From: Acidovorax sp. sif1233
Lineage (GTDB): Bacteria; Pseudomonadota; Gammaproteobacteria; Burkholderiales; Burkholderiaceae_C
Length of the DNA: 64,000 bases
Assembly (NCBI RefSeq): GCF_019218755.1
Contig: NZ_JAHUWZ010000001.1
Span: 248,001 to 312,000, forward strand
Reading direction: 5' to 3'
Below, one piece after another: positions 32,309 to 43,910 of the stretch; the first letter of the stretch is position 1; each line of letters opens with the position of its first letter. The position numbers were made by a program, and so were the translations under genes. The notes beneath the pieces were generated by a model that had not been told where the DNA came from, did not search any database, and saw nothing but the letters and a program-made list of their open reading frames with translations.

Positions 32309-33786
32309 GCGCCACCCCGGCCGTGATGATGACCCTGCAGCAGGCGCTGGCCCTGGTGCAGCCGCGCATTCCCGCCGCGCGCCTGGTGGGCGATGGGGCC
32401 ACGCCGCTGGCCCGCGTGCACACCGATACGCGCAGCTTGCAGGCGGGCGACCTTTTCGTGGCGCTCAAGGGCGAACGCTTTGACGCCAACGCCTTCCTGG
32501 CCGATGCCCGCGCCGGTGGCGCCGCCGCCGCCATCGCCCATGGCGGCCTGCAAGCCGCCGGCCTGCCCGGCATCGAGGTGCCGGACAGCCTGGCCGCGCT
32601 GGGCGCGCTGGCCGCGGGCTGGCGCGCGCAGTTTGGCCTTCCGTTGATCGGCGTGACGGGCAGCAACGGCAAGACCACGGTGACGCAGATGATCGCGTCC
32701 ATCCTGCGCGCCTGGAAAGGCGAGGCCGCGTTTGCCACGCAGGGCAATTTCAACAACGACATCGGCGTGCCTTTGACACTGCTGCGCCTGCGTGCCGGCC
32801 ATGCGGCGGCCGTGATCGAGATGGGCATGAACCACCCGGGCGAAATCGCCACGCTGGCCGCCATGGCGCGGCCCACGGTGGCACTGGTCAACAACGCGCA
32901 ACGCGAGCACCTGGAGTTCATGCACACGGTGGAGGCGGTGGCGCGCGAGAACGGCTCCGTGTTGGCCAGCCTGCCCGCCGACGGCGTGGCGGTGTTTCCT
33001 TCGGGGGATGCCTACACCGCCCTCTGGCGCTCGATGGCGCCGGGGCGCCGCACCGTCACCTTTGGCGAAGGCGGCGATGTGGCCTGCGCACAGGCTGCGT
33101 GGGGCCAGGGTGCCTGGGCCGTCACGCTGGCCACGCCGCGGGGCGAGGTGGCCACCCAGCTGCACATTGCCGGGCGCCACAACGTGGCCAACGCGCTGGC
33201 GGCCGCGGCCTGCACGCTGGCGGCGGGCGCACCGCTGGCCGCCATTGCGCAGGGGCTGAACGATTTCGCGCCGGTCAAGGGCCGCTCGCGCGCCTTCAGC
33301 GTGCGCATCGCGGGCCGCGAGGTCACCGTGGTGGACGACACCTACAACGCCAACCCCGACTCCATGCGCGCCGCCATCGACGTGCTGGCCGAACTGCCCG
33401 GCCCGCAGCTGCTGGTGCTGGGCGACATGGGCGAGGTGGGCGACCAGGGGCCGCAGTTCCATGCGGAGGCCGGTGCGCATGCGCGCGCGGCCCGCATCCC
33501 CTGCCTCTTTGCGCTGGGAGACCAATCGGTGCACGCCACCACGTCCTTTGGCGAGGGCAACGGCGGTGTGGCCCGGCATTTCAACGATAGGGGCGCGCTG
33601 CTGGATGCGGTGCGCCAGGCCCTGCCCACGGTGGGCAGCGTGCTGGTCAAGGGATCTCGATTCATGAAGATGGAACAGGTGGTGGAGGCGATCGCCTCTG
33701 CCGCGCAAGCGCAGGACAACCAGGAACAACAAGAGCGACAACCGCCGACGCAGGCACGGGAGGGACACCATGGCGCAACGCATTGA
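32305..33786 (+). CDS. murF: UDP-MurNAc-pentapeptide synthetase MurF
   Basis: Adds D-Ala-D-Ala to the UDP-MurNAc-tripeptide. 493 aa. DTRSLQAGDLFVALKGERFDAN (N-terminal domain), GVTGSNGKTTVTQMIASIL (ATP site), GNFNNDIGVPLTLLRL, EMGMNHPGEI, and DDTYNANPDSMRAA. The C-terminal 25 residues (AQAQDNQEQQERQPPTQAREGHH) are a hydrophilic tail. 4-nt overlap with murE; 66 bp before mraY. Confidence 0.96.
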   Translation: MSATPAVMMTLQQALALVQPRIPAARLVGDGATPLARVHTDTRSLQAGDLFVALKGERFDANAFLADARAGGAAAAIAHGGLQAAGLPGIEVPDSLAALGALAAGWRAQFGLPLIGVTGSNGKTTVTQMIASILRAWKGEAAFATQGNFNNDIGVPLTLLRLRAGHAAAVIEMGMNHPGEIATLAAMARPTVALVNNAQREHLEFMHTVEAVARENGSVLASLPADGVAVFPSGDAYTALWRSMAPGRRTVTFGEGGDVACAQAAWGQGAWAVTLATPRGEVATQLHIAGRHNVANALAAAACTLAAGAPLAAIAQGLNDFAPVKGRSRAFSVRIAGREVTVVDDTYNANPDSMRAAIDVLAELPGPQLLVLGDMGEVGDQGPQFHAEAGAHARAARIPCLFALGDQSVHATTSFGEGNGGVARHFNDRGALLDAVRQALPTVGSVLVKGSRFMKMEQVVEAIASAAQAQDNQEQQERQPPTQAREGHHGATH

Positions 33787-33852
33787 GAGCGTGCTGGAAG
33801 CAGCAGTCGGAGCCTGCGTCCGTGGGGCGCGGCCGCCCGTGGGAGGTGCCGC

Positions 33853-35031
33853 ATGCTGCTGATGCTGTCGCAATGGCTGCAGGGCCTGTCGCCCGAGTTC
33901 GGCTTTTTCCGCGTGTTCCAGTACCTCACGTTCCGGGCGGTGATGGCGGCCATGACGGCGCTGCTCATCGGCCTCATCGCGGGGCCCAAGGTGATCCGCG
34001 TGCTCACCTCGCTCAAGATCGGCCAGCCCATCCGGGGCTATGCCATGCAGACGCACCTGTCCAAGAGCGGCACGCCCACCATGGGCGGCGTGCTCATCCT
34101 GCTGTCGATCGCGATCTCGACCCTGTTGTGGTTCGACCTGTCCAACCGCTTCGTGTGGATCGTGCTCATCGTCACGCTGGGCTTTGGCGCGATCGGCTGG
34201 GTGGACGACTGGCGCAAGGTGGTCAACAAGGACCCCGAGGGCATGCGCTCGCGCGAGAAGTATTTCTGGCAGTCGGTCATCGGCCTGATCGCCGCGCTGT
34301 ACCTCGTGTTCAGCATCTCGGAAAGCTCCAACGCCAAGGTGTGGGAGCTGTTCGTGGGCTGGGTGCAATCGGGCTTCTCGCTCGATTTGCCGCCCAAGGC
34401 GGGGCTGCAGCTGCCGTTCTTCAAGGAAATCAGCTACCCGCTCGGAGTGCTGGGCTTCGTGATCCTGACCTATCTCGTGATCGTGGGCTCCAGCAATGCC
34501 GTGAACCTGACCGACGGGCTGGACGGCCTGGCCATCATGCCCGTGGTGATGGTGGGCTCGGCGCTGGGCGTGTTCGCCTACGTCACCGGCAGCTCGGTGT
34601 ATTCCAAGTACCTGTTCTTTCCGCACATCCCGGGCTCGGGGGAGCTGCTGATCTTCTGCGCGGCCATGGCGGGCGCGGGCCTGGCCTTCCTGTGGTTCAA
34701 CGCGCACCCCGCGCAGGTGTTCATGGGCGACGTGGGCGCGCTGGCGCTGGGCGCGGCGCTGGGCACCATCGCCATCATCGTGCGCCAGGAGATCGTGCTG
34801 GCCATCATGGGCGGCATTTTCGTGGTCGAGGCGCTGTCCGTGATGCTGCAGGTGACCTGGTTCAAGTTCACCAAGAAGCGCTACGGCGAAGGCCGGCGCC
34901 TGCTCAAGATGGCGCCGCTGCACCACCATTTTGAAAAGAGCGGCTGGAAGGAGACCCAGGTGGTCGTGCGCTTCTGGATCATCACCATGCTGCTGTGCCT
35001 CATCGGCCTGTCCACATTGAAACTGCGATGA
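33853..35031 (+). CDS. mraY: Phospho-MurNAc-pentapeptide translocase MraY
   Basis: Makes lipid I at the inner membrane. 392 aa with about ten spans. Conserved sites: GTPTMGG ([12 protein letters not shown]), DDWRK (catalytic Asp pair in GWVDDWRKV), [13 protein letters not shown], and the HHHFE motif [11 protein letters not shown]. coli MraY is 360 aa; the extra residues are mostly in a loop around 155-185. Confidence 0.97.
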   Translation: MLLMLSQWLQGLSPEFGFFRVFQYLTFRAVMAAMTALLIGLIAGPKVIRVLTSLKIGQPIRGYAMQTHLSKSGTPTMGGVLILLSIAISTLLWFDLSNRFVWIVLIVTLGFGAIGWVDDWRKVVNKDPEGMRSREKYFWQSVIGLIAALYLVFSISESSNAKVWELFVGWVQSGFSLDLPPKAGLQLPFFKEISYPLGVLGFVILTYLVIVGSSNAVNLTDGLDGLAIMPVVMVGSALGVFAYVTGSSVYSKYLFFPHIPGSGELLIFCAAMAGAGLAFLWFNAHPAQVFMGDVGALALGAALGTIAIIVRQEIVLAIMGGIFVVEALSVMLQVTWFKFTKKRYGEGRRLLKMAPLHHHFEKSGWKETQVVVRFWIITMLLCLIGLSTLKLR

Positions 35032-37025
35032 ACCCGGACGATCCCCTCATCCCGGCGGCACCAGCCGATCCTCCCGTGGCGGCCACGGGCATGGATGCGC
35101 CTGCCGCAACGCCGGAGGTGGAGCTGCCACCAGAGCGGTCCACGGCGGATGTGGTGCCGGGCGATCCAGGCGTGACCGACGTGGCCGGGCCCGGCGCGCT
35201 GTCCGCCGCCGAACCCATGGACGCCACGGCCGGCGCGACGGAACCTGCGGCAAGCGCCGATGGCACGGCCGGGGCTCCCGGGCCCGCCACAGGCGCACGC
35301 GCAGCCAACGCGGCGGCCAATGCCTGGGACCCTGAAAAGCCGCCCGCGGTCTCCGCCGCCAAGGCCGCCGCCGATTTCGTGGCGCAGATTTTTGCCGAGG
35401 TGGCGGCCCCCGAGGCCGCGTCTGCGCTGCCGCAGGTGGCTGATGAAGAAGAAGCCACGCAGGACGCTCCAGCCGATGGGCCCGCCGAGCCCCTGGGCCG
35501 GCCCGGCGAAGGCCTGCGTCCGCTGCTGGGCCAGAAGATCCTCATCCTGGGCCTGGGCGCCTCGGGCCTGGCCATGGCGCGCTGGTGCGTGCGCTGTGGC
35601 GCCGAGGTCACCGTGGCCGACACGCGCGCCGCGCCGCCGCAGCTCGCGGTGCTGCAGCAGGAGCTGCCCCAGGTGCGTTTTGTGGCCGGTGGCTTCGACG
35701 CCAGCCTGGTCGAAGGCCAGGACCTGCATGCGGTCTACCGCTCACCGGGTTTGAGTCCTCAGACAATTGCTCCTGTTTTGGTAGCTGCCAGCGCTTGTGG
35801 AATAAGCGCTGGTGGTGAATTGAGCTTGTATTCCATGGCGCTGGCTGCGCTCAAGGCCTCGCACGGCTACGCCCCGGCGGTGCTGGCGATCACGGGCACC
35901 AACGGCAAGACCACGGTGACCTCGCTCACGGGGCAGCTCGTGGAGCGCTCGGGCCAGAGCGTCGCCGTGGCCGGCAACATCGGCCCCACGCTGCTCGACA
36001 CGCTCGCCAGCCACATCGACGCGGGCACGCTGCCCGAGGTGTGGGTGCTCGAACTCTCAAGCTTCCAGCTCGACGGCGTGACCGGGTTCGAGCCCACGGC
36101 GGCCACCGTGCTCAACATCACGCAGGACCACCTGGACTGGCACGGCGACATGGTGGCCTATGCGGCGGCCAAGGCGCGCATCTTCGGCCAGGCCGGGCTC
36201 ATGATCCTGAACCGCGAGGACGCGGCCGTGATGCAGATGTTGCCGCCGCCGGTCAAGGTCAAGCTGCAAAAGCCCCAGGTGCGCGAGCACCTGACGTTTG
36301 GCGCCGACATGCCCCAGCGCCCCGGCGACTTCGGCATCGAGGTGGTGAGCGGCATGCCCTGGCTGGTGCGTGCCATGGATGCGGACGAAACCCGCAAGCG
36401 CGGCCGCAACGAGGCCGCAGAGGACCTGCACATCCAGCGCCTGATGCCCGCTGACGCGCTGCGCATCCGGGGCCGCCACAACGCCGTGAACGCGCTGGCC
36501 GCACTGGCGCTGGCATCGGCGGCAGGCTGCACGCTGGCGCCCCTGCTGTACGGGCTGCGCGAGTACCGGGGCGAGCCGCACCGCGTGGAGCCCGTGGCCG
36601 TCATCCACGGCGTCGAGTACTTCGACGACAGCAAGGGCACGAACGTGGGCGCCACGGTGGCGGCCCTCACCGGCCTGGGCGCGGAGCGCCGCATCGTGGT
36701 CATTCTGGGTGGCGATGGCAAGGGCCAGGATTTTTCTCCGCTGGCCGCGCCCGTGGCGCGCCATGCGCGCGCGGTGGTGCTGATCGGGCGCGATGCGCCG
36801 CAGATCCGCGCCGCGCTGCAGGACAGCGGCGTGGCACTGGTCGACGCCGAGACCCTGCCGCAGGCCGTGGAACTGGCCTCGCAGCGCGCCCATGCGGGCG
36901 ATGCGGTGCTGATGTCGCCCGCCTGCGCGAGCTTTGACATGTTCAGGGGCTACGAGCACCGAGCCCAGGTCTTCTGCGACACGGTGCAGGCCCTGGCGGA
37001 CGATGCGACAGGAGGCGCGGCATGA
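35028..37025 (+). CDS. murD: UDP-MurNAc-L-alanine:D-glutamate ligase MurD with a long N-terminal extension
   Basis: Adds D-Glu in the cytosol. The MurD enzyme occupies about 165-665: [23 protein letters not shown] (290-296), [45 protein letters not shown] and [14 protein letters not shown] [11 protein letters not shown]. Before it lie about 165 residues of acidic Ala/Pro-rich sequence with no recognised domain, though about 104-125 could form a helix ([19 protein letters not shown]). E. coli MurD is 438 aa. The start at 35028 overlaps the mraY stop (ATGA), which supports translation of the extension. A family A repeat encodes about 241-267. Confidence 0.93.
   Translation: MNPDDPLIPAAPADPPVAATGMDAPAATPEVELPPERSTADVVPGDPGVTDVAGPGALSAAEPMDATAGATEPAASADGTAGAPGPATGARAANAAANAWDPEKPPAVSAAKAAADFVAQIFAEVAAPEAASALPQVADEEEATQDAPADGPAEPLGRPGEGLRPLLGQKILILGLGASGLAMARWCVRCGAEVTVADTRAAPPQLAVLQQELPQVRFVAGGFDASLVEGQDLHAVYRSPGLSPQTIAPVLVAASACGISAGGELSLYSMALAALKASHGYAPAVLAITGTNGKTTVTSLTGQLVERSGQSVAVAGNIGPTLLDTLASHIDAGTLPEVWVLELSSFQLDGVTGFEPTAATVLNITQDHLDWHGDMVAYAAAKARIFGQAGLMILNREDAAVMQMLPPPVKVKLQKPQVREHLTFGADMPQRPGDFGIEVVSGMPWLVRAMDADETRKRGRNEAAEDLHIQRLMPADALRIRGRHNAVNALAALALASAAGCTLAPLLYGLREYRGEPHRVEPVAVIHGVEYFDDSKGTNVGATVAALTGLGAERRIVVILGGDGKGQDFSPLAAPVARHARAVVLIGRDAPQIRAALQDSGVALVDAETLPQAVELASQRAHAGDAVLMSPACASFDMFRGYEHRAQVFCDTVQALADDATGGAA
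35750..35828. repeat. AT-rich dispersed repeat, family A, inside murD
   Basis: CCTGTTTTGGTAGCTGCCAG, then CGCTTGTGGAATAAGCGCTG, one of the most complete copies with both GCGCTT and AAGCGC arms. It encodes [18 protein letters not shown] in the Rossmann-like first domain. Confidence 0.7.
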
Positions 37026-38293
37026 GTGCACCGGCCAGCAGCTTCCTGCAGCGCGTGGCGGGCTGGTTCGGCGGCCTGCCCGGCAAGGCCGTGGACGTGC
37101 TGCCGGTGCGCGTGGGCGGCACCGACTACCGGCCCCGCACCACCAGCACGCCGGCGAGCGTGCTCGGGTTCGACCAGGCGCTGCTGTGGGTGGTGGTGGC
37201 GCTGCTCGCCTGGGGGCTGGTGATGGTGTATTCGGCCTCCATCGCGATGCCGGACAACCCGCGTTTTGCCAACTACGCCTCCACCCATTTCCTTACCCGC
37301 CACGTGATGTACCTCGTGGTCGGCTTCGTCGCGGCGCTGCTGGCCTTCCAGGTGCCCATGGTGCTGTGGGAGCGCATGGCGCCCTGGCTCTTCGTGGTGG
37401 CGCTGCTGCTGCTGGTGGCCGTGCTGATTCCCGGCGTGGGCAAGGTGGTCAATGGCGCGCGGCGCTGGCTGTCGCTCGGGCCCATCGGCTTTCAGCCCTC
37501 CGAGGTGGCCAAGTTCGCCGTGCTCATCTACGCGGCCGACTACATGGTGCGCAAGATGGACGTGAAGGAGCGGTTCTTCCGCGCCGTGCTGCCCATGGGC
37601 GCCGCCGTGGCCATCGTGGGCGTGCTGCTGCTGGCCGAACCGGACATGGGGGCCTTCATGGTGGTGGCCGTGATCGCCATGGGCATCCTGTTCCTGGGCG
37701 GTGTGAACGCCCGCATGTTCTTCCTGATCGCGGGCGTGCTGGTGGCGGCCTTCGGCATCATGATCGCCAGCTCCCCCTGGCGGCGCGAGCGCGTGTTCGC
37801 CTACCTGGATCCGTTCAGCGAGGAGCACGCCCTGGGCAAGGGCTACCAGCTCTCGCACTCGCTGATCGCCATCGGGCGCGGCGAGATCTTTGGCGTGGGC
37901 CTGGGCGGCAGCGTGGAAAAGCTGCACTGGCTGCCCGAGGCCCACACCGACTTCCTGCTGGCCGTGATCGGCGAGGAGTTCGGCCTGGTGGGAGTGGTCA
38001 CGCTCATCGTGCTGTTCCTGTGGATGACGCGCCGCATCATGCACATCGGCCGCCAGGCCATCGCCCTCGACCGCGTGTTCGCGGGCCTCGTGGCGCAGGG
38101 CGTGGCGATCTGGATCGGCTTCCAGGCCTTCATCAACATGGGCGTGAACCTGGGCGCGCTGCCCACCAAGGGGCTCACGCTGCCGCTGATGAGCTTCGGC
38201 GGATCCGCCATCTTGATGAATCTGGTGGCATTGGCCGTGGTCTTGCGTGTGGACTATGAAAACAAATTGTTGATGAGGGGAGGGCGCGTATGA
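37022..38293 (+). CDS. ftsW: Septal peptidoglycan polymerase FtsW
   Basis: SEDS-family glycosyltransferase, partner of FtsI. 423 aa with ten predicted spans. [34 protein letters not shown] (catalytic Asp), [50 protein letters not shown], and [17 protein letters not shown]. 4-nt overlaps with murD and murG. Confidence 0.97.
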   Translation: MSAPASSFLQRVAGWFGGLPGKAVDVLPVRVGGTDYRPRTTSTPASVLGFDQALLWVVVALLAWGLVMVYSASIAMPDNPRFANYASTHFLTRHVMYLVVGFVAALLAFQVPMVLWERMAPWLFVVALLLLVAVLIPGVGKVVNGARRWLSLGPIGFQPSEVAKFAVLIYAADYMVRKMDVKERFFRAVLPMGAAVAIVGVLLLAEPDMGAFMVVAVIAMGILFLGGVNARMFFLIAGVLVAAFGIMIASSPWRRERVFAYLDPFSEEHALGKGYQLSHSLIAIGRGEIFGVGLGGSVEKLHWLPEAHTDFLLAVIGEEFGLVGVVTLIVLFLWMTRRIMHIGRQAIALDRVFAGLVAQGVAIWIGFQAFINMGVNLGALPTKGLTLPLMSFGGSAILMNLVALAVVLRVDYENKLLMRGGRV

Positions 38294-39357
38294 CGCAAAA
38301 AACCGCCCTCATCATGGCCGGCGGCACCGGCGGCCACATTTTCCCCGGGCTGGCCGTCGCCGAGGAGCTGCGTGCACGCGGCTGGCGCGTGCACTGGCTG
38401 GGCGCGCCGGGCAGCATGGAGTCGCGCATCGTGCCGCAGCACGGCTTCGCGCTGGAGCTCATCGACTTCTCGGGCGTGCGCGGCAAGGGCCTCGTCACGC
38501 TGGCTTTGCTGCCGGTGCGCCTGCTGCGCGCGTTCTGGCAGGCGCTGGCCGTGGTGCGGCGCGTGAAGCCGGATGTGGTGGTGGGCCTGGGCGGCTACAT
38601 CACCTTTCCGGGCGGCATGATGGGCGTGCTGGCCGGCAAGCCCCTGGTGCTGCACGAACAGAACTCCGTGGCCGGCATGGCCAACAAGGTGCTGGCGGGT
38701 GTCGCGGACCGCGTGTTCACGGCCTTCCCCGATGTGTTCAAGAAGGGCCAGTGGGTGGGCAACCCGCTGCGCACCGCCTTCACCCGGCAACCCGGCCCGG
38801 CCGAACGTTTTGCGGGCCGCTCCGGCCCGCTGCGCCTGCTGGTGGTGGGGGGCAGCCTGGGCGCACGGGCCCTCAACGAGATCGTGCCGCAGGCCGTCGC
38901 GCTGATGCCCGCCGAACAACGCCCCACCGTGGTTCACCAAAGCGGCGCGACGCAGATCGACGCGCTGCGCGCCCACTATGCGGCCGCCGGGGTCGATGCG
39001 GAGCTGACGCCATTCATCGACGACACCGCCAGCGCGTTTGCGGAGGCCGACATCATCGTCTGCCGCGCGGGGGCGAGCACCGTGACCGAAATCGCGGCCG
39101 TGGGCGCGGCGGCCGTGTTCGTGCCGTTCCCTTCCGCCGTGGACGACCACCAGACCACCAACGCCCAGTTCCTGGTGAACGCCGGCGGCGGCTGGCTGGT
39201 GCAGCAACGCGACCTGACGCCCGAGGGGCTGTCCGGGATGCTATTGAATATGCAGCGTTCCACCCTGGTGGGTGTGGCGCTTAAAGCTAAAGACATGCAA
39301 AAAACCAACGCCACCCGCGAGGTGGTGACTGCCTGCGAGGAGCTTGCAACACCATGA
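38290..39357 (+). CDS. murG: Lipid II synthase MurG
   Basis: UDP-GlcNAc transferase that makes lipid II on the inner face. 355 aa. [80 protein letters not shown]. The C-terminal part (about 317-340, [23 protein letters not shown]) is AT-rich and may include a decayed family A repeat. ATGA overlaps on both sides. Confidence 0.97.
   Translation: MTQKTALIMAGGTGGHIFPGLAVAEELRARGWRVHWLGAPGSMESRIVPQHGFALELIDFSGVRGKGLVTLALLPVRLLRAFWQALAVVRRVKPDVVVGLGGYITFPGGMMGVLAGKPLVLHEQNSVAGMANKVLAGVADRVFTAFPDVFKKGQWVGNPLRTAFTRQPGPAERFAGRSGPLRLLVVGGSLGARALNEIVPQAVALMPAEQRPTVVHQSGATQIDALRAHYAAAGVDAELTPFIDDTASAFAEADIIVCRAGASTVTEIAAVGAAAVFVPFPSAVDDHQTTNAQFLVNAGGGWLVQQRDLTPEGLSGMLLNMQRSTLVGVALKAKDMQKTNATREVVTACEELATP
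39240..39307. repeat. Possible decayed family A repeat at the 3' end of murG
   Basis: CTATTGAATATGCAGCG and GGCGCTTAAAGCTAAAGACA resemble the GCTAT...GCGCT..AAGCT order. Markedly AT-rich for this gene. The match is weaker than at other sites. Confidence 0.4.
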
Positions 39358-40787
39358 AGCACGCCATTCGCCATATCCATTTCGTCGGCCTGGGCGGCGC
39401 CGGCATGAGCGGCATCGCCGAGGTGCTGTTCAACCTGGGCTACCGCATCTCGGGCTCCGACCTGGCCGACAGCGCCACGCTGCGCCGCCTGGAGGGCCTG
39501 GGCATCAAGACCTGCCTGGGCCACGCGGCGGCGCACATCGAAGGTGCCGATGCCGTGGTCACGTCCACGGCCGTCACGCCCGACAACCCCGAGGTGCTCG
39601 CAGCCCGGGAAAAGAAGATCCCGGTCGTACCCCGCGCGCTCATGCTGGCCGAGCTGATGCGCCTGAAGCAGGGCATCGCCATCGCGGGCACGCACGGCAA
39701 GACCACCACCACCAGCCTCGTGACCAGCGTGCTGGCCGAGGCGGGCCTGGACCCCACCTTCGTGATCGGCGGGCGGCTGAACAGCGCGGGGGCCAACGCC
39801 AAGCTGGGCAGCGGCGACTACATCGTGGTCGAGGCCGACGAGTCGGATGCCTCGTTCCTGAATCTTCTGCCCGTGATGGCCGTGGTGACCAACATCGACG
39901 CCGACCACATGGACACCTACGGGCACGACTTCGGCCGGCTCAAGGGCGCGTTCGTCGACTTCCTGCACCGCATGCCGTTCTACGGCACGGCCGTGCTGTG
40001 TGTGGACAGCCCGGCCGTGCGCGACATCCTGCAAAGCGTGACCTGCCCGATCACGAGCTACGGCTTTTCCGAAGATGCCCAGGTGCGTGCCATCAATGTG
40101 CGCGCCGAGGCGGGGCAGATGCGCTTCACCGTGCAGCGGCGCAACGGCGTCACCTTGCCGGACCTGGACATCGTGCTCAACCTCGCGGGCGAGCACAACG
40201 TGCTCAACGCGCTGTCGGCCATCGCCATCGCCGTGGAGCTGAACATCCCCGACGAGGCCGTGCAGCGCGCTCTCGCCGGCTTCAAGGGGGTGGGGCGGCG
40301 CTTCCAGAGCTACGGCAACCTTCCCGCCCGGGATGGCGGCCAGTTCACCGTGATCGACGACTACGGCCACCACCCGGTGGAGATGGCCGCCACGCTGGCG
40401 GCGGCGCGCGGCGCCTTCCCGGGCCGCCGCCTGGTGCTGGCCTTCCAGCCCCACCGCTACAGCCGCACGCGCGACTGTTTCGAGGATTTCGTGAAGGTCA
40501 TCGGCCATGCCGACACCGTGCTGCTGACCGAGGTGTACGCCGCCGGCGAGGCGCCCGTGGTGGCGGCCGACGGCCGTTCACTGGCGCGCGCTCTGCGCGT
40601 GGCCGGCCGCGTGGAGCCGGTGTTCATCGACAACGTGGCCGACCTGCCGCAGGCCATCGCCGACAACGCGAAGGACGGCGACGTGGTGATGTGCATGGGA
40701 GCGGGCTCCATCGGCGCCGTGCCCGGCAAGGTGGTTGAATTGCTACAAAATAATGAGCTTAAGGCGCTGAAGGGGAGCGCGCTATGA
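39354..40787 (+). CDS. murC: UDP-MurNAc-L-alanine ligase MurC
   Basis: Adds L-Ala to UDP-MurNAc. 477 aa. [28 protein letters not shown] (ATP site), [60 protein letters not shown] and MGAGSIG. The last residues ([15 protein letters not shown]) come from a family A repeat. Confidence 0.97.
   Translation: MKHAIRHIHFVGLGGAGMSGIAEVLFNLGYRISGSDLADSATLRRLEGLGIKTCLGHAAAHIEGADAVVTSTAVTPDNPEVLAAREKKIPVVPRALMLAELMRLKQGIAIAGTHGKTTTTSLVTSVLAEAGLDPTFVIGGRLNSAGANAKLGSGDYIVVEADESDASFLNLLPVMAVVTNIDADHMDTYGHDFGRLKGAFVDFLHRMPFYGTAVLCVDSPAVRDILQSVTCPITSYGFSEDAQVRAINVRAEAGQMRFTVQRRNGVTLPDLDIVLNLAGEHNVLNALSAIAIAVELNIPDEAVQRALAGFKGVGRRFQSYGNLPARDGGQFTVIDDYGHHPVEMAATLAAARGAFPGRRLVLAFQPHRYSRTRDCFEDFVKVIGHADTVLLTEVYAAGEAPVVAADGRSLARALRVAGRVEPVFIDNVADLPQAIADNAKDGDVVMCMGAGSIGAVPGKVVELLQNNELKALKGSAL
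40735..40772. repeat. AT-rich dispersed repeat, family A, at the 3' end of murC
   Basis: TTGCTACAAAATAATGAGCT, then TAAGGCGCTGA. It encodes [11 protein letters not shown], the murC C-terminal tail. Confidence 0.65.
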
Positions 40788-41770
40788 CCCTTTTTGATTC
40801 GAATTTTGATGTGAAGTCCCTGGGCAAGGTGGCCGTGCTGATGGGCGGCGACTCGGCCGAGCGCGAGGTGTCCCTCATGTCCGGCAGCGGCGTGCTGCAA
40901 GCCCTGCGCTCGCGCGGCGTGGACGCGCATGCGTTCGACCCCGCGCAGAACCCGCTGGGCGATCTCAAGCGCGACGGCTATGCCCGCTGCTTCATCGCGC
41001 TGCACGGCCGCCATGGCGAAGACGGCACGGTGCAGGGCGCGCTCGAACTGCTGGGCATCCCCTACACGGGCCCGGGCGTGATGGCCTCGGCCATCGCGAT
41101 GGACAAGGTCATGACCAAGCGGGTGTGGCTGGCCGAGGGCCTGCCCACGCCGCGCTACGTGTGGCTGGCGCCCGACCGCCAGCAGCGCGAGGTGGTGCGC
41201 ACCGTGCCCGACGAGCTGGGCCTGCCGCTCATCGTCAAGCCGCCGCGCGAAGGCTCGTCCATCGGCGTGACCAAGGTGCGCGGCTATTCGGACATGCAGG
41301 AGGCCGTGCAGCTCTCCGCGAAATACGACCCCGATGTGCTCTGCGAGGAATTCATCGACGGCGAGGAAGTCACCTGCGCCGTGCTGGGCCAGGGCGCCGG
41401 CGCGCGCGCGCTGCCCGTGATCCGCATCGTGGCGCCCGACGGTGCCTACGACTACCAGAACAAGTATTTCACCGACGACGTGAAATACCAGTGCCCGAGC
41501 GGCCTGCCCGAAGCGGAAGAGCGCGAGATCCAGCGCATCGTGCTGGACGCCTACCGCAGCCTGGGCTGCCGGGGCTGGAGCCGCGCCGACCTGATGCTGC
41601 GCGCCAGCGACCGCAAGCCCTTTCTGCTGGAGATGAACACCTCGCCGGGCATGACGGGCCATTCCCTCGTGCCCATGGCCGCGCGCGCTGCGGGCATCAG
41701 CTACGAGGAGCTGTGCCTGCGCATCCTGGCCGATGCCGTGCTCGACACGCAAGGAGCCGCCGCCAAATGA
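40784..41770 (+). CDS. ddl: D-alanine--D-alanine ligase
   Basis: Makes the D-Ala-D-Ala used by MurF. 328 aa, ATP-grasp fold. [88 protein letters not shown], and [22 protein letters not shown] overlaps with murC and ftsQ. Confidence 0.97.
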   Translation: MTLFDSNFDVKSLGKVAVLMGGDSAEREVSLMSGSGVLQALRSRGVDAHAFDPAQNPLGDLKRDGYARCFIALHGRHGEDGTVQGALELLGIPYTGPGVMASAIAMDKVMTKRVWLAEGLPTPRYVWLAPDRQQREVVRTVPDELGLPLIVKPPREGSSIGVTKVRGYSDMQEAVQLSAKYDPDVLCEEFIDGEEVTCAVLGQGAGARALPVIRIVAPDGAYDYQNKYFTDDVKYQCPSGLPEAEEREIQRIVLDAYRSLGCRGWSRADLMLRASDRKPFLLEMNTSPGMTGHSLVPMAARAAGISYEELCLRILADAVLDTQGAAAK

Positions 41771-42573
41771 ACTCCGCGCTGCCCGCACCGCTGGACGTCA
41801 AGCTCATGAACCTGACCGCGTCGGTCCTGTTCGTGGGTTGCGCCCTGCTCGTGCTGGCGGCGGGTGCCTGGTGGATGCTGCGCTATCCGGGCTTCGCGAT
41901 CGCGCGCATCGTGGTGCAGGGGGAGCTGGTGCACAACAACGCCGTCACCCTGCGGGCCAATGTGGCGCCGCACCTCGCGGGCAACTTCTTCACGGTGGAC
42001 CTGCGCGCCGCGCGCGCGGCGTTCGAGCAAGTGCCCTGGGTGCGCCGCGCCGAGGTGCGGCGGGTCTACCCCGGCAGCCTGCAGGTGGAGCTGCAGGAAC
42101 ACGAGGCCGTGGCGTACTGGGGACCGGAGAGCGGCTCGGCCATGGTCAACCGGCAGGGCGAGGTGTTCGAGGCCAACGTGGGCGATGTGGAGCAGGACGG
42201 CCTGCCCCGCCTGCTGGGCCCTGCGGGCAGTTCCCCCGAGGTGCTGCAGATGTTTGGGCTGCTGCAACCGGTGTTCAAGCCCCTGGGGCTGGAGGTCGAG
42301 TCCCTGGAACTGACCGGCCGGGGCGGCTGGCGCGCCAGGCTCGACAGCGACGCGGTGGTGGAGCTGGGGGGCGGGGCACCGCAGGAGGTGGTGCAGCGCA
42401 CGCAGCGCTTCACGCGCACCTTGACCCAGGTGGCGGCGCAGTACGGCCGGCGCGTGGAGTCCCTGGAATCCGCGGACCTGCGGCACGCCGGGGGGTATGC
42501 GCTGCGCATGCGCGGCGTGAGCACCGTGATCCCCGATGCCATGGGCGCCGCGGGTGGCGTGCGCAGGAGGTGA
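41767..42573 (+). CDS. ftsQ: Cell division protein FtsQ
   Basis: 268-aa bitopic divisome protein: cytoplasmic tail, one span ([23 protein letters not shown]), POTRA domain ([76 protein letters not shown]) and the FtsQ beta domain. It recruits FtsL/FtsB. The start overlaps the ddl stop. Confidence 0.95.
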   Translation: MNSALPAPLDVKLMNLTASVLFVGCALLVLAAGAWWMLRYPGFAIARIVVQGELVHNNAVTLRANVAPHLAGNFFTVDLRAARAAFEQVPWVRRAEVRRVYPGSLQVELQEHEAVAYWGPESGSAMVNRQGEVFEANVGDVEQDGLPRLLGPAGSSPEVLQMFGLLQPVFKPLGLEVESLELTGRGGWRARLDSDAVVELGGGAPQEVVQRTQRFTRTLTQVAAQYGRRVESLESADLRHAGGYALRMRGVSTVIPDAMGAAGGVRRR

Positions 42574-42680
42574 CGGCATGCAACAGCAGCAGCAACAGCG
42601 GTGCGTGGCGTGGAGAGCGGGGTGGTTCGTGAATGAGGCCGGGGTGCGGCGGGACAGAACAGAGAAGGGCAGAGACTGAT

Positions 42681-43910
42681 ATGGCAAGAGAATACAAAGA
42701 CGTCGTGGTGGGGCTGGACATCGGCACAGCCAAGGTCATGGCCGTGGTGGCCGAGGTTCTGCCCAATGGCGAGCTCAAGCTCGCAGGCCTGGGCGTGGCC
42801 CCGAGCAATGGCTTGAAGCGCGGCGTGGTGGTGAACATCGACGCCACCGTGCAGAGCATCCAGCAGGCGCTGAAGGAAGCCGAGCTGATGGCCGACTGCA
42901 AGATCCAGCGCGTGTACACCGGCATCACGGGCAGCCATATCCGGGGCCTTAATTCCAGCGGCATGGTGGCCGTGAAGGACAAGGAGGTCACCTCGGCCGA
43001 CGTGGCGCGTGTGGTGGAAACGGCCAAGGCCATCAACATCAGCAGCGACCAGCGCCTGCTGCTGGTGGAGCCGCAGGAGTTCGTGATCGACGGGCAGGAT
43101 GTGAAGGAGCCCATCGGCATGAGCGGCATCCGCCTGGAGGCCAAGATCCACATCGTGACCGGCGCACAGAGCGCGGCCGAGAACATCATCAAGTGCGTGC
43201 GCCGCTGCGGCCTGGAGGTCGAGCAGCTCATGCTCAACCCCCTGGCCAGCAGCCAGGCGGTGCTGACGGATGACGAGCGCGAGCTGGGCGTGGTGGTGGT
43301 CGACATCGGCGCGGGCACGACCGACGTGGCCATCTTCACCGGCGGCGCGATCCGCCACACGGCGGTGATCCCGATCGCGGGCGACCTCATCACCAGCGAC
43401 ATCGCCATGGCGCTGCGCACGCCCACGAAGGACGCCGAGGACATCAAGGTCGAAAGCGGCTACGCCAAGCAGTTGCTGGCCGACCCCGAGGCGCAGGTGG
43501 AAGTGCCGGGCCTGGGCGACCGCAGCCCCCGCATGCTCAGCAAGCAGGCGCTGGCCGGCGTGATCGAGCCGCGCGTGGAAGAGATCTTCTCGCTCGTGCA
43601 GCAGGTGGTGCGCGAGTCGGGGTATGAAGAAGTGCTGTCGTCGGGCATCGTGCTCACCGGCGGCAGTTCGGTGATGCCCGGGATGATCGAGTTGGGCGAG
43701 GACATCTTCCTGAAGCCCGTGCGGCGCGGCATTCCGAAGTATTCCAGCGCCTTGTCTGACATGGTGGCACAGCCCCGGGCTGCTACCGTCATGGGCCTAC
43801 TGGAAGAGGCGCGCCTGGCGCGGCTGCGCGGCTTCAAGGTGGCACAGAAAAGCGGTTCCATGAAGACGGCGTTTGGCCGTTTCAAGGACTTCATCGTGGG
43901 GAATTTCTGA
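42681..43910 (+). CDS. ftsA: Cell division protein FtsA
   Basis: Actin-like ATPase that tethers the Z-ring to the membrane. 409 aa. VVVGLDIGTAKVMAVVAEV, GITGSHIRGLNSSG (1C domain), VVVDIGAGTTDVAIFTGG, VLTGGSSVMPGM and a C-terminal amphipathic helix (MKTAFGRFKDFIVGNF) for membrane targeting. The start at 42681 matches MAREYKDVVVGLDIG. Confidence 0.97.
   Translation: MAREYKDVVVGLDIGTAKVMAVVAEVLPNGELKLAGLGVAPSNGLKRGVVVNIDATVQSIQQALKEAELMADCKIQRVYTGITGSHIRGLNSSGMVAVKDKEVTSADVARVVETAKAINISSDQRLLLVEPQEFVIDGQDVKEPIGMSGIRLEAKIHIVTGAQSAAENIIKCVRRCGLEVEQLMLNPLASSQAVLTDDERELGVVVVDIGAGTTDVAIFTGGAIRHTAVIPIAGDLITSDIAMALRTPTKDAEDIKVESGYAKQLLADPEAQVEVPGLGDRSPRMLSKQALAGVIEPRVEEIFSLVQQVVRESGYEEVLSSGIVLTGGSSVMPGMIELGEDIFLKPVRRGIPKYSSALSDMVAQPRAATVMGLLEEARLARLRGFKVAQKSGSMKTAFGRFKDFIVGNF

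Noticed and set aside
31873..34929. A 1018-codon open frame antisense to murE, murF and mraY
   Set aside because: Long antisense frames are expected in high-GC coding DNA. It has no domain pattern, and the sense genes are certain.
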